This document shows, piece after piece, positions 41,027 to 41,130 of a DNA stretch of 41,130 bases. The position numbers were made by a program, and so were the translations under genes. This DNA is from Phytobacter massiliensis JC163 (GTDB lineage Bacteria > Pseudomonadota > Gammaproteobacteria > Enterobacterales > Enterobacteriaceae): positions 178,278-219,407 of the forward strand of contig NZ_HE578945.1 in NCBI RefSeq assembly GCF_000321045.1, written 5' to 3'. The stretch's first letter is position 1. Every line of letters begins with the position of its first letter. The notes beneath the pieces were generated by a model, which saw nothing but the letters and a program-made list of their open reading frames with translations, had not been told where the DNA came from and did no database searches.

Positions 41027-41130
41027 ATGGAAAAGGAACAGCTGATTGAAATTGCCAACACGGTGATGCCGTTTGGCAAGTATCAGGGACGCCGCTTAAT
41101 TGATTTGCCGGAGGAGTATCTGCTGTGGTT
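41027..41130 (+). CDS. ypeB: YpeB, DUF3820 small protein, 3' end outside window
   Basis: The ATG follows the ligA stop with no gap. The 34 codons in the window read MEKEQLIEIANTVMPFGKY and then QGRRLIDLPEEYLLW, which is the start of the DUF3820 protein YpeB (about 72 residues in E. coli). Function unknown. Direct abutment with ligA indicates translational coupling. Confidence 0.85.
   Translation, partial: MEKEQLIEIANTVMPFGKYQGRRLIDLPEEYLLW

Overview
The window is a chromosomal segment from a member of the Enterobacteriaceae. Gene order and protein content follow the E. coli K-12 interval tmcA-ypfH-ypfN-dapE-yffB-ypfM-acrD-narQ-aegA-nudK-ypfG-tktB-talA-maeB-hemF-amiA-ypeA-yfeZ-yfeY-yfeX-cysPTWAM-(ptsJ)-pdxK-crr-ptsI-ptsH-cysK-cysZ-zipA-ligA-ypeB almost gene for gene. 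The high G+C coding sequence, an ERIC element, REP-type repeats and a glutamine-amidotransferase gene beside ptsJ suggest an Enterobacter/Klebsiella/Kosakonia-like genome, but the sequence alone does not fix the genus. I see no prophage, insertion sequence, CRISPR array, tRNA or rRNA gene, and no obvious horizontally acquired island.

Layout. 1-4550: tRNA acetyltransferase tmcA (5' end outside the window), esterase ypfH, then the leftward yffB-dapE-ypfN group (lysine/peptidoglycan precursor synthesis), a roughly 550-base AT-rich spacer with an ERIC repeat, and the 19-codon gene ypfM. 4550-9556: leftward efflux pump acrD (BaeR-like box upstream) and nitrate/nitrite sensor narQ. 9557-13561: rightward aegA, nudK and ypfG; the narQ/aegA divergent region carries a strong Fur-like palindrome beside an FNR-like site. 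13551-19075: leftward talA-tktB (non-oxidative pentose phosphate pathway) divergent from malic enzyme maeB. 19076-21645: REP repeats, leftward amiA-hemF, rightward ypeA. 21683-22678: a lipoprotein alpha/beta hydrolase that is not part of the K-12 order. 22792-24850: yfeZ, yfeY and the DyP-type peroxidase yfeX. 24998-29822: the sulfate/thiosulfate uptake operon cysP-cysT-cysW-cysA plus cysM. 29862-32842: ptsJ and a class I glutamine amidotransferase, divergent from pyridoxal kinase pdxK. 32908-35488: PTS operon ptsH-ptsI-crr (leftward). 35871-37742: cysK and cysZ. 37973-41130: cell-division gene zipA, NAD+ DNA ligase ligA and the start of ypeB.

Themes. Two sulfur-assimilation blocks (cysPTWAM and cysK/cysZ) flank the PTS operon and the vitamin B6 salvage locus. 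Both cysteine synthases are PLP enzymes and pdxK supplies PLP, so the neighbourhood is metabolically coherent.

Most genes are ordinary housekeeping genes. The points most worth a second look are: a one-base difference in an A-tract that replaces the last three residues of PtsI with a 13-residue tail reaching the crr ribosome-binding site; the Fur/FNR-like sites between narQ and aegA; the ptsJ-amidotransferase pair; the extra hydrolase between ypeA and yfeZ; and terminator-like hairpins directly in front of the start sites of cysM and yfeX.
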